Notes under the pieces: model-generated
The model's input: only the letters and a program-made list of their open reading frames with translations
What the model was told of the DNA's origin: nothing
The model's database searches: none
Shown here: in pieces, positions 1 through 10,599 of the stretch
Layout: the number at the start of each line of letters is the position of its first letter
How positions within the stretch are numbered: position 1 is the first letter of the stretch
Assembly: GCA_023525715.1 (NCBI GenBank)
Contig: CM042009.1
Location: forward strand, 127,102,819 to 127,166,818
Direction of reading: 5' to 3'
Source: Cichorium intybus
Taxonomy: Eukaryota; Streptophyta; Magnoliopsida; Asterales; Asteraceae
DNA length: 64,000 nucleotides
Program-made: the position numbers and the translations under genes

Positions 1-150
1 GTCCCTAAACTTTCAGAAAAGTGCAGTTTAGCCCCTGAACTTTTATAAAATTGCAGTTGAGCCCCTAAACTTTCAAAAAATTGCAGTTTAGCCACTGAAC
101 TTCATAAAAATTGCATTTTTACCCTTGATTTCTGAAAAAGGTGCAATTTG
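1..150 (+). repeat. Five 30-bp tandem units in a retrotransposon leader
   Basis: Units start at 1, 31, 61, 91 and 121. Each has the pattern CCCCTAAACTTT, an A-rich stretch, then TTGCAGTTTA; the later units are more diverged. The array stops ten bases before the gag start codon. Units 1 and 3, and units 2 and 4, resemble each other most, hinting at a 60-bp higher-order period. Confidence 0.8.
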
Positions 151-159
151 TCCGTTATA

Positions 160-1519
160 ATGGCAGAAAGCAGTAAGATTCAGATTGAGAAGTTTGATGG
201 GAAGGACTTTGGTTGGTGGAAGATGCAAATTGAAGATTTGCTCGTGCAGAAAGACTTGGACGCAGTTTTAGGTGAAAAAACCGGAGGCGATGACACAGGC
301 ACAGTGGGAGACTTTGGATAAAAAGGCCAAGGCATTTATTAGACTAGCGTTGTCAAAGGATGTTGCTTTCAACATTTTGAAGGAGACCTCGACAAAGGGA
401 ATCATGGAGGCATTGTCTAATACGTACGAGAAGCCGTCGGCAGCAAATAAAGTATTCATGATTCGGGAGCTAGTCAACACGAGGATGAGGGAAGAAAGTT
501 CAGTTACAGTGCACATCAACAATTTAAACTCGATTTTATCCAGACTTGGGTCAGTGGGAATAAAGTTCGAGGATGAAGTTCAAGTTTTATTATTGTTATC
601 ATCATTACCTGACAGTTGGTCCGGAACAGTTACAGCCGTTACTAGTTCCGCAGGATCGAAAGTGCTCACTTTTGAGGGAATTCGGGATTTAATTCTAGGC
701 GAAGACATCAGAAGAAGAAATTCCGGGGAATCATCAAGTGAACAATTGAATGCGGTCAGAGGTAGAAAAAATAACAGAGGTAGTGGGAGCAAGAACAGGA
801 GAAGGAGTCAGTCGAGGACTCAAAATGATGTGACTTGTTGGAACTGTAAAGAGGTTGGACATTTTAGGAATCAATGTCCAAAAGACAAGAAAGAAGTTAA
901 CGCTGCAGTAGACCATTCATATGATGATGCTTTGATCTGTAGTGTAGAGAGCAATGTGGATTCCTGGGTTATGGATTCGAGTGCTTCATTTCACGCTACC
1001 CACAGCCATGAAGCACTGCGGAATCTAAAAAAAGGGGATTTTGGTAAGGTAAGACTGGCGAACAATGAGGTTCTTGATGTGACGAGCATAGGTGATTTAG
1101 ATCTGAAGACTTCAGTCGGTCCATGGACTTTGAAGGATGTCCGGGTAATTCCAAGTTTGAAGAAACAGTTGATTTCTGTTGCGCAGTTGGATGAACAGGG
1201 GCACGAGGTTAAGTTCAAGAATGGGCAGTGGAAGGTAGTGGAAGGAAATCTTGTGATAGCTCATCGACATAAGAGGGGTTCATTATATATGGTCAGTTTA
1301 CCGTCTGAGGGAGTAACCGTCCCAGTTCAAAAGAAGACCAAAGTCCGGTTCATGGAGTCTCGTGGACAGAAGAATGTTTGCTTTGCAGATGGCAAACCCA
1401 GAGTCACAGGTCAGATTCAGGTTGAACGTGTTTGGAACGGTTCTGAAAAACCAGTCAAGGGCATTCATAGTAGTGAGAGCAAGGGTTGTGTTTCAGCTAG
1501 AATACCCAGAACACAGTGA
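160..1519 (+). pseudogene. copia gag-protease, frameshifted
   Basis: The ATG at 160 opens a copia gag N-terminus containing FDGKDFGWWKMQ, which fits the UBN2/retrotran_gag family. The frame breaks in the A-run at 275-280, which appears one base too long, and the gag frame then continues from about 272 to the stop at 1517-1519. Later come a CCHC zinc knuckle (CWNCKEVGHFRNQC, about 834-875) and an aspartic protease site reading DSSA where DSGA is usual, near 973. Gag packages RNA in virus-like particles; the protease would mature it. The frame stops after the protease without gag-pre-integrase or pol. A further open stretch (about 1549-1726) in another frame may be a remnant of the old C-terminus. 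Confidence 0.8.
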
Positions 1520-1829
1520 GTTAAGAAAACCAGTATTCCATCTGTAAAAATCTTTCCAGATTATCTGCTACTCATGGAGAGTGTCGTTTGTTCTCAGGAT
1601 GTTCCAGGATCGGGCAGTTCATTTCAGTGGGAGCCGGTGGAGACAGAGAACAAGTCAGTGGCAGACTTAGCCATGACTAATGTGTTGGAGCTAACGGAAG
1701 CTTCAACTAGCCTTCAGGAAAATTGAAGAGAAGGCCCGGTAACTAGGATGGATCAAAAGTGTTTTACAGAAATACAAATGCACAGTTGAAACACAGGTGG
1801 AGATTGTTCCGTGGCTTCAAGTGGGAGAT

Positions 1830-2209
1830 TGTTGAGTAGGTGAAGCCACTCAAATAATAGTGGCAGAAATCATGATACCACTCAAATAATAGTGGTTGAA
1901 AAGCAAGTCAAAAAAAAAAAAAAAAAAAGGAAAAGAAGTGGTGATCCAGTTTTCCCGTATGCATGTTTCATGGCTAATTTTCTTGTTCCATTATCATTTT
2001 CAGACTCTATATATATGAGTCTCATTTGTATTGTAAACTTGTAACAAACACAAAAATCAGAGAGTGCAGATTAGCACCAAGATAAATAAACTCCTAGTTA
2101 CCGAGAGTGGACGTAGGTCGGAGATTGGACCGAACCACTATAAATCTTGTTGTTTTTGTGTTTAGCGTGTGTTGTGTTTTCGTGTGATTCTCGTGTGCCG
2201 ATCCTAACA
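1830..2209 (+). repeat. 3' LTR (380 bp) of the gag-only copia
   Basis: It starts TGTTGAGTAGG directly after the purine tract and ends GCCGATCCTAACA, giving the usual TG...CA ends. Inside it has an A-run (about 1911-1928), a TATATATAGAG motif near 2008 that could serve as promoter, and a G/T-rich end. The five bases after it are CGGTT, but the matching upstream copy is outside the window. Confidence 0.75.
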
Positions 2210-3409
2210 CGGTTTTGCTCTTGATATTAAACCACTTCCGGACCAGTTTCTTCGACCAATAGAACTTCAAAGACGAAAAAAAACAACCATCACCACCAAA
2301 TCATACAGTAAAGGAAAGAATTAAACTCGAACAAACTCATCTTATGAATGAACTAAAACCAACAATTAAGTAAAATTAAAACCTTATTGCTTTTGGAATT
2401 TCCATCTGTCATTGCTTCCCCCTACCAATTCATGTAGACTGTATTCTACTTCAAACCAATTTACCCTCCTCAAATACGTATTGTTGGCGAACTCCTGAAA
2501 GGAGTGATTCGATTTAACGATGGCGGGACGATGCAGAAAAAACTCGAGAAAGAAGATAATTGTGATTCTTTCTTTTATCAAAGCTGATTGAGATAGTCCG
2601 TGAGAAATATATGTGGATTAATAGTTTCAGGAGGCGAGGAAGGCGGAGACATGCCATCAAAAGCCTAGCCTCCCGAAAACAGCCACGTCTAACCGTAAGT
2701 GGTGAATTAAAGCGGCTCTATTGAAAGTTGAGAGGATCCAATGGTTGAAAATCCTAGAGCAAATATACGACTCATCAGGAAAAAAAAAAAAAAAAAAAAA
2801 AAACCACGGATTCATAACGTTGTTTCAAGTCACAAAATTACATTTCCATTGCTAATTCATTGCCAATGACAGAAATCCTGAAGCATCTTTAATATTATAA
2901 ATAAATTTATTATTTTCCATCCGAAATTTCAAATGGCATCTGCGGTCTTATATTTGTCGCAAGTTTGTAATAACTGTCGTCATTTAAGTTTTTTTTTGTT
3001 TGTAGTTGTTCCGTCAACATTCTGTCGTAAATGTCCGGCTAAATTATCCCAACCGGAATTTTTGGAAAAAAAAGTAAGCTCATCACAATATAGCACGTTC
3101 TATCAACTCCATTCAAATCATTAGCGCAGTTGTGCACCAAAACTTTGGCATCTAGACTCAATTAGTGAGATTTACGAAAGACTGAAAACAAACCTCAACA
3201 TTAATATTTCAAGTTATACATCACATTACAAATGGGACAACCAACGTGAATTCCCATATGCATTGTATTAACTTTATCTCATGCATGCCTCAGTTAGATA
3301 CACCAAGCTAAATGCTTCACACCCACGCCTCCCTGATTGTTGCATATAAGTGAAGTAATATCATTTTTCAAAAACAAAACTAATTGATGGGGAGACCGAT
3401 AGAAATGAA
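2210..3409. other. Intergenic, no gene recognised
   Basis: AT-rich sequence with an A-run at about 2780-2803. Short open frames here (for example 2384-2581 minus) show no recognisable domain, no good start context and no codon bias. The right part (about 3125-3409) lies downstream of the NRT2 stop codon and would include its 3' UTR and polyadenylation region. Confidence 0.6.
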
Positions 3410-5117
3410 TCAAACATGGTTAGGAGTGGAATTTGGTGGGCTTGGAACCGACGCCACCTTCCCTCCGCGTTCTGACCTGCTGTTCTCGGCAAATTTCATG
3501 CTTCCTTGGTGCATCCCCTTTTGCTTCTCCTCCTCTGTCCACTCCGAAATATAATAATTCTCCTCACTGCCTTTGATATTGTCCTTACTAGCTGGCAAGA
3601 ACATGCTCCCCCATTGTGGGAAGTGAACCAAACTCACCGGAAGTGTACAACATATGATCATAATACCCATGTAAGACAACCCTTTTGCAGTTGAGAATGA
3701 TGCGTTTGCAAAGAACACTAGTTGGGTTAGCCCAGACCCAAAGTTTCCACCTGCTCCCGTCATTCCTGAGATGATACCGAGAGAACGTCTAGAAATGAAA
3801 GGGATGATGCCGAATGTCGCACCACATGCAGCCTGTGCTCCGATGGAGAAGAGGATCATAAAGGTGATGGCTAAAGGTAAGGAGTTGACTAAGCCTAGGC
3901 CGAGGCAGAAAATCCCTCCGGCTGTCTGGAGAAGCCATAAGTTCCATAGCCGGCCACGCATTCCATACCTTTTGGCCATGAAATCTGATGTCCATCCTCC
4001 GAAAGGTCGAGCCAGGATATTTGCCATTCCGAAAGTGGCCGCAATAATTCCAGCAAGGTGAAGCTTTAGATCAAATCTGTCATAGAAGTACTCAGCGATT
4101 ACATTGTCAATGGTTAATTCAACACCCATGGAGTAGCCATAGAGGAGTACGAAGATCCATGTCCTATAGTTTGTCACTGCATACCATAAAACCTGAAAAA
4201 AAAATCAACAAAACTAGAATCAGTATCAAATTAACCAATAATCTCTGAAAGTTCTTGCTTTCATTAATTAATGGCCAAGTGTGAATACATATAATAATAT
4301 ATACCTTGCCAAATTTATCTTTGGTGACATCACCCTTCTTCTGAAGCGCACCAAGGTTACCGTCTGGTAAATCTTGGCCCAGAGTTAACACCAATATCCC
4401 CATTATAACGTTCATCCACCCGGGTATAAAGAAGGCAATCCTCCACGCTGTGAACGGGGTGGCACCCACCTTCTTTATAATCTCAAACAACACCGGCATC
4501 AACAGCTGTGTTGCGCCACCGCCCATGTTTCCCCATCCGGCGGCTGTCCCATTCACCAGTCCAATGATCTTACCGTTAAACATGGTGCTCATCCAATACT
4601 GACAAGACACAAACGTCGCCAAAGAGAACCCTATCATGAACCTCACCGCTATGTACCCACTAGCATCTTCCACAAGTGCCATGCAAAACACAGTCGGAGC
4701 AGATAGCATGATGAGGAAAGCGCAGCCATAACGGGGTCCCAACATATCGCATACAGCACCCATTACTAGCCTGGAGAAAATGCTTCCAGACACAGACGCA
4801 ACACCAGCATTCCCGATGTCGGATTTAGTCAGATTAAGATTGTCCCGGATGATGGGAACGAGCGGAGCAGCCGCGAAGGTGGACACAAATGTGGTGAAAA
4901 AAGAGAGCCAGGAGAGATGGAAGGTTCTCATGTGAGGGTTTGCCAAAGAGAAAAGCTTGAAGACTTTCGCCTTATGTTCAGAGTCCACTGGAAGGTCGAA
5001 TTTGGCGGTGGTATCAGTAGGCACCATTGGAGAAGCAACCGAGAAGGCCAGCACCGGCTCTCGACCCGTAACTCCATGCATGGAACTCCCCGGGGATCCT
5101 TCAATTTGATAAGGCAT
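3410..5117 (-). CDS. NRT2: High-affinity nitrate transporter NRT2 (two exons)
   Basis: Proton-coupled nitrate uptake carrier of the nitrate/nitrite porter branch of the major facilitator superfamily; in plants it works at the plasma membrane with the partner NAR2/NRT3. Exon 1 is 5117-4305 and exon 2 is 4192-3410, giving 531 residues, the usual NRT2 length. The 112-bp intron (4304-4193) has GT...AG ends, sits between codons and joins DKFGK to VLWYAVTNYRTW. Visible signatures are the MFS loop SRLVMGAVCDMLGPRYG, the porter motifs AAGWGNMGGGATQ and GAGGNFGSGLTQ, and about twelve hydrophobic segments. The N-terminal SVASPMVPTDTTAKFDLP is typical of the NRT2.1/2.2/2.4 group; Ser29 corresponds to the phosphorylated Ser28 of Arabidopsis NRT2.1. 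No break is seen. Which paralogue it is cannot be decided here. Confidence 0.96.
4193..4304 (-). other. NRT2 intron (112 bp, phase 0)
   Basis: Donor AAG|GTATAT at 4304 and acceptor TTTTTTTTCAG|GTT at 4193, with a T-rich tract before the acceptor. Removing it restores the conserved NRT2 sequence across the junction; reading through would add unrelated residues and a stop. Confidence 0.93.
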
Positions 5118-5197
5118 CGTGTATTTTCTCTATGAATTGAAACTTTACCAAATTGTTCTTTGATCTGGGGTGAGATATTTGGAGGATGGATGGATTG

Positions 5198-5205
5198 TTT
5201 ATATA
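5198..5205 (-). promoter_or_regulatory. Putative TATA box of NRT2
   Basis: TATATAAA on the minus strand, about 80-90 bases before the ATG, in a good position for a 5' UTR of 50-60 bases. About 435 bases separate it from the poly(A) end of the neighbouring LINE, so distal promoter elements may lie in transposon DNA. Confidence 0.6.
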
Positions 5206-5689
5206 GGGTAATTGCAAAATATCTTGGAAATAAAGTGACGCGTTGGGACTCCCAACTCCCAGCTTTTGGGGAGTGGGGGGTGTTGTCATGAATATTCTAA
5301 TTAGGGTTTAAAGAGTTGACATTTTAGAGCTTAGACTAATTATGGTATATGACCTGTGGAGATTCCGAAAAGGTTGTGGGTCCTGTATATTGCTGGAATC
5401 CCGTTTGCCGCATCTGATGATAAGCCTTATTAGATACCAAAGGATGCTTACCCTAATCCAAGTCTTAACTTTTAACTATCAATAACTGCAAGTGAGATTA
5501 CAGCAATACATACACACACGGACACAGTTCACATTTGACAAACTCCAAAAGGTGTAAAATTACTGCGACACTTATTATTTATTAAAACGGATTGAAACAA
5601 ATGTAGACAAAAAAGGGAGGATTAGTGTTGTTTTATTTTGTTTTTTTTTTTTAAACGGCAAAAGCGAATTATATTAGCATAAAAGAAAA

Positions 5690-5919
5690 CAAGGCATCTG
5701 CGAGAAGGCCAAGCCGATTGCAAGAAATAAGAAGAGAGCCAGAATCTTCATTTCTTAATAGTTTGTTGGGCACACCTTCGTTTATTAAAGCCGAGAGACA
5801 AGCTGTAGAAGAAGGAAGTCGCTCTATGCTTCTAGACCAGCAAAGAAACAGTTGAAGAAGATGTGCTTCACCGAATCGATCTTCCATCGACAAACAGATG
5901 GGGCAGGAGCTATGCCAGA
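5690..5919 (-). pseudogene. LINE zinc-binding (zf-RVT) C-terminal fragment
   Basis: The minus strand encodes VWHSSCPICLSMED, then, after a one-base frame change near 5880, DSVKHIFFNCFFAG, which is the CxxC...H...C pattern of the zf-RVT domain. The preceding part (NRLLTFCNLIKREVQ) lies at 10110-10032, on the other side of the large CACTA element. The sequence after the domain is a 3' tail ending in poly(A). Confidence 0.75.
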
Positions 5920-5935
5920 CACTACTAGAAATTGA

Positions 5936-6275
5936 GTCTATAGGGACGAACCCTATAGGGACGACATAAGTTGTCTAGGGCGCCCTATAGCGACGACAAG
6001 TCGTCGCAACAGGGCACCCTATAGCGACGACAAATCGTTTCTATAGGGTCAAAACACAAGTTTGGACTTTTAAGGGTATAGCGACGAAAAGTCGTCGCAA
6101 TAGGGTGAGGCGGGAAACGAATTTCGTTTGGCGGTTTTCTGAATACTTATAGCGACGACAAGTCGTCACTGAAGCTAATTATTTTTTTTTAATATTTATT
6201 AAACTATTATCTACGACTTAATGGAAGGACGCCGTTTTGGTGTTGGCTATAGGGACGACAAGTCGTCGCTATAGC
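5936..6275. repeat. CACTA left subterminal palindromic repeats
   Basis: About six copies of a motif like CTATAGCGACGACAAGTCGT, several continuing to a complete inverted copy, near 5950, 5980, 6020, 6075, 6147 and 6250. In En/Spm elements, subterminal repeats bind the TNPA-type protein; by analogy these are likely transposase binding sites. Confidence 0.8.
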
Positions 6276-6295
6276 CTATCTCAGCCCTAAATCCA

Positions 6296-7050
6296 TCGCG
6301 ACTTCCTTTCTGCCTCATATCTTCCTGCTTCGTTTTCTCTACAACTCTTCGGCGAGTTTCCAGCGACCAAGCGTTTGCTCACCGATTGAAGTAATTTCCG
6401 GCCAAGCAAGGTAATGCATTGTCCCTAATTACATCCGAGAAACATTATAAGTTCCTGATTTTCGTGTTCATCGTTGTGGTAGCCGAAGACGGTGTCTCCG
6501 GTGGCTGTGGGTTGCTCTGGTGGTGTCTCCGGTGTCTGTGGGTTGCTTCGGTGGTGTCTCTAGCTCTGCTGTGGTAAACGAAGTCATCAGTTCTTCTTGA
6601 ATACCGAGGTTTGATTTTTTTTCTTTCTACTTTTCTGATTTTGAACGATTTCATGACTCTTGAACGAAATTGCTTGCTTAATATGTCCATTAAGGACCAC
6701 GATTTGTATATTACATGTTGATTAATAGATTACAACATTGTTTTTGACATCTAGGACCTTTATGTAACAATTTTTGAAATCTGCATAATTTTCACTTTAG
6801 CCCCTGAATTTTGTAACTTGCTTGAATTTCCCCAAATCAGGTTATTATTAATTTGTTTTGTTCATTTTATGCTTAAACATGACTTAGGATGGATATGTAT
6901 TGATCAAGCTCTTAAACTGTCCATTAAGTCCTTATTATTAATTTGAATAGGACTAGATTGTAAAGAAATTTTACATAATTTCAAAACAGCCCCTAAAGTT
7001 TGCTAAGTTTCTACATTTTTCCCAATTCATGTATATTTCTATTAATGCAC
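6296..7050 (+). other. CACTA internal leader-like region
   Basis: Pyrimidine-rich sequence followed by CCAAGCAAG|GTAATG near 6410, which could be a first exon and splice donor of the lost transposon gene or of captured DNA. No coding domain is recognised. The remainder is AT-rich. Confidence 0.3.

Positions 7051-7051
<1 letters not shown>

Positions 7052-7132
<81 letters not shown>
7052..7132. repeat. (TA)n tract
   Basis: About 80 bp of almost perfect TA dinucleotides inside the CACTA element. A (GT)n run follows at 7251-7279 and a degenerate (GTAT)n run at about 7285-7325. Confidence 0.95.
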
Positions 7133-7134
<2 letters not shown>

Positions 7135-7247
7135 CAAAAATACAAAACCATTCTAAAAAAATAAATAAATAAGTATAAGCCTTATGAAAAAAATAACTCT
7201 AAAAAGATAAATAAACAAGATTAAGTGTTAGGTAAAATATCGTTCTA

Positions 7248-7283
<36 letters not shown>

Positions 7284-7326
7284 GTATGTATGTATGTATG
7301 CATGTATTTATGTATGTATGTATATA

Positions 7327-7467
7327 TTGGGTAACCATAGAACCAGGTGAAATGGACCATGTTGATGAACATGTTCATAAATGAACATATGTTCATAAGT
7401 GAACATGGGCAAATTTTCACGTGGTTCTATGGTTAGCCGGTATAATTTGGTTATATATTGAACCTGT

Positions 7468-7469
<2 letters not shown>
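7327..7469. mobile_element. Short TA-flanked element, GAACAT palindrome family
   Basis: The left side has GGGTAACCATAGAACCAGGT; the right side read inward has GGTTCAATATATAACCAAAT and then GCTAACCATAGAACCACGT. The shared TAACCATAGAACCA block makes an inverted repeat, but the left outer end is missing. The centre holds GAACATGTTCAT and GAACATATGTTCAT palindromes. It matches the termini of the larger element at 31462-32611. Confidence 0.6.

Positions 7470-7548
<79 letters not shown>
7470..7548. repeat. (TA)n tract
   Basis: About 80 bp of TA dinucleotides between the short TIR element and the Helitron end. Confidence 0.95.
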
Positions 7549-7549
<1 letters not shown>

Positions 7550-8035
7550 TAGTTGTAAGACACGTGTATTACACGGGATGATACAAAAAAAATATTAATT
7601 AAGAATATCTAAACAATAATAGTTTTACATAAGAAATTTGTTTGTGTATCGTGACATCTTGTTTTTGATTTTTACTATTACCATTTTGTATTTTGATAAA
7701 TATAATTTGATTATGAAAATGTCACCGGTACTAAAATCAAATTCACTATTATGATTGTAATCGGTCTTCAAAATATTATAACGTCAATTGTCTCTATTGT
7801 CTCACAAATCATTCTACACATTAAAAAATAATATGATATTAAAAAAACAATTAATTTTGAAATTGAATGATAAAAATTAATTTTAAAATTGAATGATAAT
7901 TAAACCGATCATTAATGAGTTAGAAACGTTTCAAACCAATTTAGCTTTTTTTAGAAATTTAAAATTATGAGAAAATGACATGTGGCAAATTCAATGACAA
8001 GTTGACATGTGGCTTTGAGTTACTTATTTATTAGG

Positions 8036-8036
<1 letters not shown>
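7549..8036 (-). mobile_element. Non-autonomous Helitron (488 bp)
   Basis: On the minus strand it begins TCCTAATAAATAAG after an A and ends with a hairpin (CCGTGTAATACACG) about ten bases before the terminal CTAG, followed by T. These are the 5'-TC, 3' hairpin and CTRR features of Helitrons, inserted between A and T. No Rep/helicase coding. It lies between two (TA)n tracts. Confidence 0.7.

Positions 8037-8038
<2 letters not shown>

Positions 8039-8130
<92 letters not shown>
8039..8130. repeat. (TA)n tract
   Basis: About 90 bp of TA dinucleotides between the Helitron and the next TIR element. Confidence 0.95.
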
Positions 8131-8134
<4 letters not shown>

Positions 8135-8424
8135 AAGGGTTCAAATGAGAACCACTAAAATGTTGAGAACTATGAAAACCATTAATTCACAGTTTAATAA
8201 AAAATTTACGTTATAGTATTCACTGTTTAATAACTAGAAATTTTATTATATTGTGAATATTGTAAAATATATTAAAAAATAAGGAAATTTATTAAGTTTG
8301 ATGTATTTTCACATAATAAACAAGTTTGAAAAAACAAAAAAAAGAAAAAAAATAATTCTTAATGTGTGAATATCGGTTCTCACAGTTCTTAATCTTTTAG
8401 TGGTTCTCATTTGAACACATTCCT
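8131..8424. mobile_element. TA-flanked TIR element (MITE, 294 bp)
   Basis: The terminal inverted repeat is about 30 bp. The left end runs AGGGAAGGGTTCAAATGAGA then ACCACTAAAA; the right end read inward runs AGGAATGTGTTCAAATGAGA then ACCACTAAAA, 27 of 30 matching. The interior is AT-rich and non-coding. It is bounded by (TA)n on the left and (GT)n then (TA)n on the right, so a conventional TSD cannot be separated from the repeats. Confidence 0.75.
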
Positions 8425-8429
8425 ATGTG

Positions 8430-8564
<135 letters not shown>

Positions 8565-9007
8565 ATGCATTGCATTAACCTTAGTTGTATACCCGCTCGA
8601 AATGAATTTAGAAATTAATTTCATGCAGTCCCCGTTTTGGGACTACTTTTTAAATATTTTGTCTCATTTAGGATGTGAATGAATATTACAGATTAGGTAT
8701 TTAAGGAAAAATCCAAACACATTTTTCTTTACTCCTACGAGTTTGCGTTTCAAACGCATACTTGGGGAGTTTAGGGGAAATGTTGTCGATTTTTTCTTAA
8801 ATACTCAATCTGATAATATTCATTCACATATGAGACAATGTATTTAAAAAGTGGGTTAGATGTCCACCTTTAGACAAACAGGTAGTGGGTTCATACGGTG
8901 CATTCATCCAATCAGCCTCAACTTACTCAAATTCTAAAAAAAGTCTAGCTTTTTATAACTAAACACAAACTAATTAGCATGCATATGATTTAAGTCTTAA
9001 TAATGAA

Positions 9008-9418
9008 ATGGTAATGACAATTGCTAAGAGCTGGATTAAAGTGCGAAATCAGCGGTCTCCAGAGTTCTTGGAAGGTCTTAAGAACTTCATAGATATTGCC
9101 AAGAACCATGTAGACGAAGAAGGGAAAACGTGTTGCTCGTGTAGAGATTGTGTGACTCAACAATTTACCCAACAATTGACTCAGCAGTTGACTCAACAAT
9201 TAAGTCAACAGTTTAATCAGCACATCCAATCAATTTTTACCCAAAATAACATTTAACAACCGTTCCAACCGTTTCAATTTCAAGTTGATGAAACACAACT
9301 ACAATCTATACGAGTTCAATATCCAAACAACCAAGGCAATGATGAAAGGAGACAAACAAGTGATTGTGAAGGAGGTGGCGCCGGAAATGAAGATGAAACC
9401 GAAAGTGAAAGCGATTAA
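9008..9418 (+). pseudogene. CACTA transposase-associated domain protein remnant
   Basis: From the ATG at 9008 the product contains KSWIKVRNQRSPEFLEGLKN, FIDIAKNHVDEEGKT and then CCSCRDCV, a good match to the N-terminal transposase-associated domain of plant TNP2-like proteins (helical part plus CxC/CxxC zinc site). A low-complexity array of TQQL/TQQF-type units follows. A single in-frame TAA (9254-9256) interrupts it; the same frame stays open to the TAA at 9416-9418, with an acidic tail rich in E, D and S, 136 codons in all. The TNP2 catalytic region is absent. Whether the internal stop is a mutation or the real end is not known. Confidence 0.6.
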
Positions 9419-9619
9419 AACAATGTGACAAACAACTTATGTGTAATATTTGAATGCTATTTTACATATTAATGTTATGTGTTTTGGTAAACTATATCAT
9501 TATGTGTTATTGGTACGTTGTTTTAAATGTTTTAGTATTCATATTTTATATTTTGCTGAATTGTATTGTTAATATATATAATATTTGACATTTTGTGGAA
9601 ACAAAAAAAAACATGTACA

Positions 9620-10018
9620 GGGTCTATAGGGACGACATTTAGTCTTTATAGCTAGAGTTATAGAGACGACATGTCGTCCCAAAAGAGTATGCAAGTTTTT
9701 TCATATGGCCTGTAGTTACGACAAGTCGTCGCAATAGCTAGGGCTACAGAAACGACCCTATAGCTCTAGCTATTGCGACGACTTGTCGTCACTACAGACC
9801 ATTATTTTGAAATCGAAACTTTTTTAAAACAACACTATAGGAACGAAATGTCGTCTCTATAGCCAAGCTATAGAGACGAAGGCTATAGGGACGATATTTT
9901 TGGTCTATAGCGACGAAGTTGTAGGGACGAAGGCTATAGCGATGACATTTCGTTGCAAGGGTCTATAGGGACGACTTTAAGGTCTATAGGGACGACATTT
10001 GTCGTCCCTATAGCGTTC
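9620..10018. repeat. CACTA right subterminal palindromic repeats
   Basis: At least eight copies of CTATAGNGACGACATTT or its inverted form, for example near 9622, 9659, 9715, 9770, 9840, 9885, 9960 and 9985, the last being a near-perfect palindrome. They mirror the left subterminal array. Confidence 0.8.
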
Positions 10019-10110
10019 AATTCTTGTAGTGAGACCTGAACTTCTCTTTTGATCAAATTACAAAAGGTTAGCAGCCTGTTCAAAAAAAAGACACCAAATG
10101 ATGCAGTTCA

Positions 10111-10594
10111 CACTACAATATATGTTAGTATTAGCTGCAACACATGTCGCAATTAAATACCTGACAATTGCCGGTAAAGGTATTAGCGGCGACTTGTCGC
10201 CACTAAAGGTCACTGCTAAAAAATCATTCGCTTTTGCTCATAAATCGATGCTAAATGATCACCCCTAATACATGTTGCCGCCATTGATAAAATTTATGGA
10301 TGGTAGAGGTGATGGTTGACACGGATCGTTGACTTGGTCAATACTGGCGACATTATTAGCGGCGACATGGACGGAGGGGATTATTCCCGCTTTTTTTCTA
10401 GCCATTATATGAAATAAGTCACGGACGGTGGAGATGGTTGTTGCCACAGATCGCTGAATAGGCATTACCGACGACATTATTAGCGGCGTCCTGGAGCATT
10501 AGCGACGACACGAAACACATATTTTATATGTCGATGCTAATGCTATAAGTCGGCGCTAATACTGTCGCCGGTATCACGAACATTTCTTGTAGTG
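10111..10594. mobile_element. Small non-autonomous CACTA element (484 bp), TSD TCA
   Basis: The left end is CACTACAATATATGTTAG; the right end read inward is CACTACAAGAAATGTTCG. TCA flanks both sides (10108-10110 and 10595-10597). The interior has palindromic GCGGCGACttGTCGCC-type motifs near both ends and no coding capacity. It sits in the same LINE as the larger CACTA, about 80 bp of LINE sequence away. Confidence 0.92.
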
Positions 10595-10599
10595 TCAGC

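Larger units (their letters stand above)
1..2209 (+). mobile_element. Non-autonomous Ty1-copia retrotransposon, 5' end outside window
   Basis: The order is leader, gag-protease reading frame, short untranslated tail, polypurine tract (about 1817-1829, AAGTGGGAGAT) and a 3' LTR. No integrase, reverse transcriptase or RNase H coding lies between the protease region and the LTR, so this copy must have moved with proteins supplied by another element. The 5' LTR, the primer site and one half of the target duplication lie upstream of base 1, so the full length cannot be given. Confidence 0.8.

Noticed and set aside
1..100. CCCTAAAC words resembling plant telomere repeats
   Set aside because: They recur every 30 or 60 bases inside a longer tandem unit and are not contiguous TTTAGGG arrays.
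2384..2581. 65-codon minus-strand frame between the copia LTR and NRT2
   Set aside because: No recognisable family; too short to support on its own.
3506..4061. Plus-strand open frames opposite NRT2
   Set aside because: Shadows of the conserved minus-strand gene.
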